DNA of 8,901 bases, taken from assembly GCA_946183715.1 (NCBI GenBank), contig CAMHDB010000068.1, positions 1 through 8,901 of the forward strand. Direction: 5' to 3'. Source of the stretch: an uncultured Oscillibacter sp. (GTDB lineage Bacteria > Bacillota > Clostridia > Oscillospirales > Oscillospiraceae). The position numbers and the translations under genes are program-made. This document shows, in pieces, positions 6,554 through 8,901 of the stretch. A model generated the notes under the pieces. It was given only the letters and a program-made list of their open reading frames with translations. It made no database searches and was not told where the DNA came from. Positions within the stretch are counted from its first letter, which is position 1. The number at the start of each line of letters is the position of its first letter.

Positions 6554-6580
6554 GACGGGGGCGGGAGACCGTCCCCGTTT
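6554..6580 (+). terminator. Hairpin with GAGA tetraloop between the flavo-diiron gene and thyX, weak terminator or processing site
   Basis: ACGGGGGCGG at 6555-6564 pairs over ten positions (one G-U) with CCGTCCCCGT at 6569-6578, closed by GAGA, a stable GNRA-type tetraloop. Only three T bases follow before ACAG, and the thyX ribosome-binding site begins 7 nt after the hairpin. It could give partial termination, protect the 3' end of the upstream message, or both. Confidence 0.5.
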
Positions 6581-6601
6581 ACAGCGAAAGGAGCGAACGC
6601 G

Positions 6602-7237
6602 TTGCGAATCATAGAACCGTCCCACGAGTTTTTGGAGGACTTCGACGGCCTCGCCATGGTGAAAAATATTGAACGCATGGGGCGTATCTGCTACAAGAGC
6701 GAGGGCAACATCTCCGACACGTCCTACCGGAAATTCCTGAAAAACCTGCTCGCGCGCGGACACGAATCCGTCATCGAACACGGGAAAGTCAGCGTACTGG
6801 TTATCTGCGACCGGGGCGTCAGCCACGAGATTGTCCGCCACCGGATTGCGAGCTACAGTCAGGAGAGCACGCGCTACTGTAACTACAGTCAGGACAAGTT
6901 CGGGAACGAGTTGACGTTTATTCGCCCCTGTTTCTGGACGGAGGACAGCCCCGCGTTCGGAATCTGGAAGGCGTCGATGGAGGCCGCGGAGCGCGACTAC
7001 TTCCGCCTGCTGGAACTCGGCGCACAGCCGCAGGAGGCGCGGAGCATTCTCCCGAACAGCCTCAAAACGGAAATCGTCGTGACGATGAATCTTCGGGAGT
7101 GGCGGCACTTTTTCCGCTTGCGTACCGCGCCCGCCGCACACCCGCAAATGAGACAGACGGCGTCGGCACTTCTCCGCGACTTTCAGCGCCGGATTCCCGT
7201 CGTATTCGACGACATCCCCGCCCATGACGACGCCTGA
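6602..7237 (+). CDS. thyX: Flavin-dependent thymidylate synthase ThyX
   Basis: Makes dTMP from dUMP using methylene-tetrahydrofolate as carbon donor and reduced FAD as hydride carrier; it replaces the unrelated ThyA. The 211-residue protein has the ThyX motif RHR-x7-S, here R79-H80-R81 and S89 within RHRIASYSQESTRY, which binds FAD and dUMP. HESVIEH around 54-60 and the C-terminal region with ARSILPNSLKTEIVVTMN and REWRHFFRLR also fit the family. The start is TTG at 6602, chosen because AAAGGAG at 6587-6593 stands 8 nt before it and the protein then begins like other ThyX proteins; there is no ATG in a better place. A TTG start usually means modest translation. Its last 14 nt overlap the start of ung. 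Confidence 0.96.
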   Translation: MRIIEPSHEFLEDFDGLAMVKNIERMGRICYKSEGNISDTSYRKFLKNLLARGHESVIEHGKVSVLVICDRGVSHEIVRHRIASYSQESTRYCNYSQDKFGNELTFIRPCFWTEDSPAFGIWKASMEAAERDYFRLLELGAQPQEARSILPNSLKTEIVVTMNLREWRHFFRLRTAPAAHPQMRQTASALLRDFQRRIPVVFDDIPAHDDA

Positions 7238-7910
7238 CGCGTGGGCGGCACTGATGGACGCGTCCGCCGTACAGGAGGCGGCGCGACTATCGGACTACGC
7301 GGAGGAGCGCCGCGCCGCCGGGGAGACGATTCTGCCGCCGCAACCGCTGATTTTCCGCGCGCTCGAACTCACCCCGCCCGACAAGACGCGTTGCGTCATT
7401 CTCGGACAGGACCCGTACCATACGCCGGGCGTCGCGAACGGCCTCGCCTTTTCGGCGAACCCGGGGTGTAAGATTCCGCCGTCGTTGCGGAACATCTTCA
7501 AGGAACTGTCGGCGGATATCGGTTGCCCCGCGCCGTCGGGCCCCGACTTGACGCCGTGGGCCGTAGAAGGCGTGTTGTTGCTCAATGTCACCCTGACAGT
7601 ACGGGCGGGCGCGGCGGGCAGTCACGCCGGATGGGGCTGGCAGAGCGTCACGGCGGAAGTCCTGCGCGTCTGCGCCCGACTGCCGCAACCCGTCGCGTTT
7701 CTGCTGTGGGGCAACCACGCCCGCGACGCCGCGCACAAGGCCGGGATTCCGTTCGATTCGCGGGTATTCTGTTCGAGCCACCCGTCGCCGCTGGGCGCGT
7801 ACAGGGCCACAAAAACCCTCCCGGCCTTCTTCGGTAGCCGTCCCTTTTCGCGCGTCAACGACTTCCTGCGCGCCTCCGGTGCCGGGGAAATACAATGGGA
7901 ACTGCCGTAA
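7224..7910 (+). CDS. ung: Uracil-DNA glycosylase, family 1
   Basis: Removes uracil from DNA, the first step of base-excision repair. Of 228 residues, GQDPYH at 61-66 holds the water-activating D63, GVLLLN at 116-121 ends in the uracil-reading N121, and HPSPLG at 186-191 holds the catalytic H186 and the leucine that fills the gap left by the flipped base. The usual next segment, A-(Y/H)-R-G-F-F-G, is here AYRATKTLPAFFG, about six residues longer. The start at 7224 lies inside thyX and has no clear ribosome-binding site, so it probably relies on translational coupling. An ATG at 7254 is possible but would lose the AWAALM segment with its conserved tryptophan. Overlap with thyX links dTMP supply with uracil repair. 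Confidence 0.96.
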   Translation: MTTPDAWAALMDASAVQEAARLSDYAEERRAAGETILPPQPLIFRALELTPPDKTRCVILGQDPYHTPGVANGLAFSANPGCKIPPSLRNIFKELSADIGCPAPSGPDLTPWAVEGVLLLNVTLTVRAGAAGSHAGWGWQSVTAEVLRVCARLPQPVAFLLWGNHARDAAHKAGIPFDSRVFCSSHPSPLGAYRATKTLPAFFGSRPFSRVNDFLRASGAGEIQWELP

Positions 7911-7912
7911 TC

Positions 7913-7949
7913 GCCCCGCCGCGCGTAAAAAGTCCTGCCCCGCCGCGCG
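7913..7949. repeat. Short direct repeat, 13 bp, after ung
   Basis: GCCCCGCCGCGCG occurs at 7913-7925 and again at 7937-7949, a 24-nt period, directly after the ung stop codon. The repeats lie in a 147-nt gap between convergent genes. The gap also has a weak GGGAG/CTCCC hairpin (7989-8005). No function is evident. Confidence 0.6.
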
Positions 7950-8019
7950 AAAGCCCGTCAAGCGCGGGAAAAGCCACCCTCACAGTGTGGGAGACGAAAA
8001 CTCCCCCGTGACAGCACAT

Positions 8020-8047
8020 AAAAAGCCCTCCCCATGACGGGGAGGGC
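8020..8047 (-). terminator. Strong rho-independent terminator of the rplU-prp-rpmA operon
   Basis: GCCCTCCCC at 8025-8033 and GGGGAGGGC at 8039-8047 form a perfect 9-bp stem with a 5-nt loop. Read on the minus strand the stem is followed by TTTTT (complement of 8020-8024), 11 nt after the rpmA stop. On the plus strand it is followed by TTGTCG, so it may also stop some transcription from ung. Confidence 0.9.
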
Positions 8048-8057
8048 TTGTCGTGCG

Positions 8058-8339
8058 TTATTCGCCGACGTACACGGAAGCCTGTTTCCGGTCGCGTCCG
8101 AGGCGCTCGAAACGGAGCACGCCGTCGGCGCGGGCGTAGAGCGTATCGTCGCTCCCGATTCCGACGTTCAAGCCGGGATGAATCCGGGTGCCGCGCTGGC
8201 GTACCAGAATGTTGCCCGCCTTGACAAACTGCCCGTCGGCGCGCTTGGGGCCGAGGCGCTTGGCTTGGGAGTCGCGTCCGTTCTTCGTAGAGCCGCCGCC
8301 CTTTTTGTGGGCGAAAAATTGCAAACCAATCTGAAGCAT
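8058..8339 (-). CDS. rpmA: 50S ribosomal protein L27 with cleavable N-terminal extension
   Basis: Component of the large ribosomal subunit; the mature N-terminus reaches the peptidyl-transferase centre. The 93-residue protein starts MLQIGLQFFAHKKGGGS, then GRDSQAKRLGPKR, the usual L27 core. In Bacillota and some related phyla L27 is made with an extension ending in LQFF that the Prp protease must remove, here between F9 and A10; cutting exposes AHKKGG, the normal mature start. The Prp gene lies just upstream in the same operon, so substrate and enzyme are made together. The ribosome-binding site is AAAGGGGAA on the minus strand (8354 down to 8346). The gene is 24 nt from prp and ends at the operon's terminator. 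Confidence 0.98.
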   Translation of the reverse strand: MLQIGLQFFAHKKGGGSTKNGRDSQAKRLGPKRADGQFVKAGNILVRQRGTRIHPGLNVGIGSDDTLYARADGVLRFERLGRDRKQASVYVGE

Positions 8340-8363
8340 GGTAAATTCCCCTTTCTTTTCGTT

Positions 8364-8699
8364 TTACGTTTCCTCATAGACTTCCACGGCGTCCGGGTAC
8401 TCGCTGTGCAGTTGCGACAGGTACACCATCAGTCCGGCCATTAAGGCCTGCGTGGTGTCGTCCAGTTCCGCGGAAAGCCCCCCGGGCAGACGGAACGCTA
8501 TCAGGGGCGGTTCCGTATCCCGGACCCGTACCGACGCGGCGAGGCCCAGCACGTCGTTGACCGTGGCCTCAAGGTAGCGAATCGCGCTCGTGACTGCCGC
8601 ACAGACGATATCGCTTCCGGCCTCGGCGTGTCCGCTGTGCCCCTGACTGGTGAAGCCCGTAATCCGGCCCCCGTCGGTGCGGAAAGTGACAGTCGTCAT
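8364..8699 (-). CDS. prp: Ribosomal-processing cysteine protease Prp
   Basis: Small cysteine protease (111 residues; known as YsxB in Bacillus) that trims the N-terminal extension of L27. The family motif is seen as GHSGHAEAGSDIVCAAVTS: by alignment to Staphylococcus aureus Prp (H22 and C34), the catalytic pair here is H21 and C33. The rest is a short alpha/beta domain ending in an acidic tail. The start codon lies one base after the rplU stop (TGAcATG on the minus strand) and has no strong ribosome-binding site, which points to translational coupling with rplU. The order L21, Prp, L27 is the standard one in Bacillota. Confidence 0.95.
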   Translation of the reverse strand: MTTVTFRTDGGRITGFTSQGHSGHAEAGSDIVCAAVTSAIRYLEATVNDVLGLAASVRVRDTEPPLIAFRLPGGLSAELDDTTQALMAGLMVYLSQLHSEYPDAVEVYEET

Positions 8700-8700
8700 G

Positions 8701-8901
8701 TCAGACGCTGATTTTGCCGATTTCGACTTTGGTGTAGGGCTGGCGGTGTCCCTGACGGCGGCGGTAGCCCTTCTTCGGGTGGTACTTGAACACGCGGATT
8801 TTCTTCCCCTTGCCGTTCTTGACGACTTTGCCCTCGACCGACGCGCCCTCCACGACGGGCGTACCGAAACGGGGGTTGTCGCCGTCGAGAATGGCGAGTA
8901 C
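8701..8901 (-). CDS. rplU: 50S ribosomal protein L21, C-terminal part (5'-partial)
   Basis: The window holds the last 66 residues of ribosomal protein L21, which binds 23S rRNA. They include GTPVVEGASVEGKVV, IRVFKYHPKKGYRRRQGHRQPYT and a short C-terminal VEIGKISV, all typical of L21. L21 is about 100 residues long, so roughly 35-40 N-terminal residues, the start codon and the operon promoter lie beyond the right edge. It is the first visible gene of the rplU-prp-rpmA operon. Confidence 0.97.
   Translation of the reverse strand, partial: VLAILDGDNPRFGTPVVEGASVEGKVVKNGKGKKIRVFKYHPKKGYRRRQGHRQPYTKVEIGKISV

Noticed and set aside
7913..7949. CRISPR-like repeat
   Set aside because: Only two 13-bp copies with 11 nt between them, far below the repeat and spacer lengths of an array.
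7976..8006. GGGAG/CTCCC hairpin and nearby imperfect palindrome after ung as a terminator
   Set aside because: The stem is only 5 bp and no T-run follows; the hairpin at 8025-8047 is far stronger.

Overview
The window comes from a GC-rich, probably anaerobic bacterium of the Bacillota (Firmicutes) type or a close relative. Three things point there: ribosomal protein L27 carries the cleavable N-terminal extension ending in LQFF; the gene for the Prp protease that removes this extension lies between the L21 and L27 genes; and there are oxygen-defence and rubredoxin-type genes typical of strict anaerobes. A high-GC Negativicutes or Clostridia member is my best guess, but no rRNA or other decisive marker is present.

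Layout, left to right. (1) 1-552, plus strand: the end of a small chromate-transporter (CHR) family gene, closed by a terminator at 565-603. (2) 604-2754: a type II restriction-modification pair, a TSPPYW-type DNA methyltransferase overlapping by 4 nt a NotI-like endonuclease with a four-cysteine metal site. It has its own promoter and terminator and is clearly poorer in GC than its surroundings, so it looks like an acquired island. (3) 2778-6546: a redox cluster made of a fused acyl-CoA dehydrogenase / ETF-alpha FAD domain / rubredoxin protein, an RNHCP-domain zinc-ribbon-like protein of unknown function, and a flavo-diiron protein. (4) 6602-7910: thyX (flavin-dependent thymidylate synthase) overlapping ung (uracil-DNA glycosylase), two genes that both keep uracil out of DNA. 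(5) 8058-8901, minus strand: rplU (cut by the window edge), prp and rpmA, ending in a strong terminator at 8020-8047 that separates them from the convergent ung.

The most interesting reading is region 3. The fused protein holds two flavin modules and a rubredoxin in one chain, and the usual acceptor of rubredoxin electrons, a flavo-diiron O2 (or NO) reductase, lies just downstream. Together they could form a short route from an acyl-CoA or similar donor to O2. This is inference from domain order and neighbourhood. Several hairpins between these genes (2826-2851, 4855-4881, 6554-6580) suggest that transcript level or processing is tuned gene by gene. No gene-free stretch exceeds 300 bases; no tRNA, rRNA, CRISPR array, transposase or attachment site was found.
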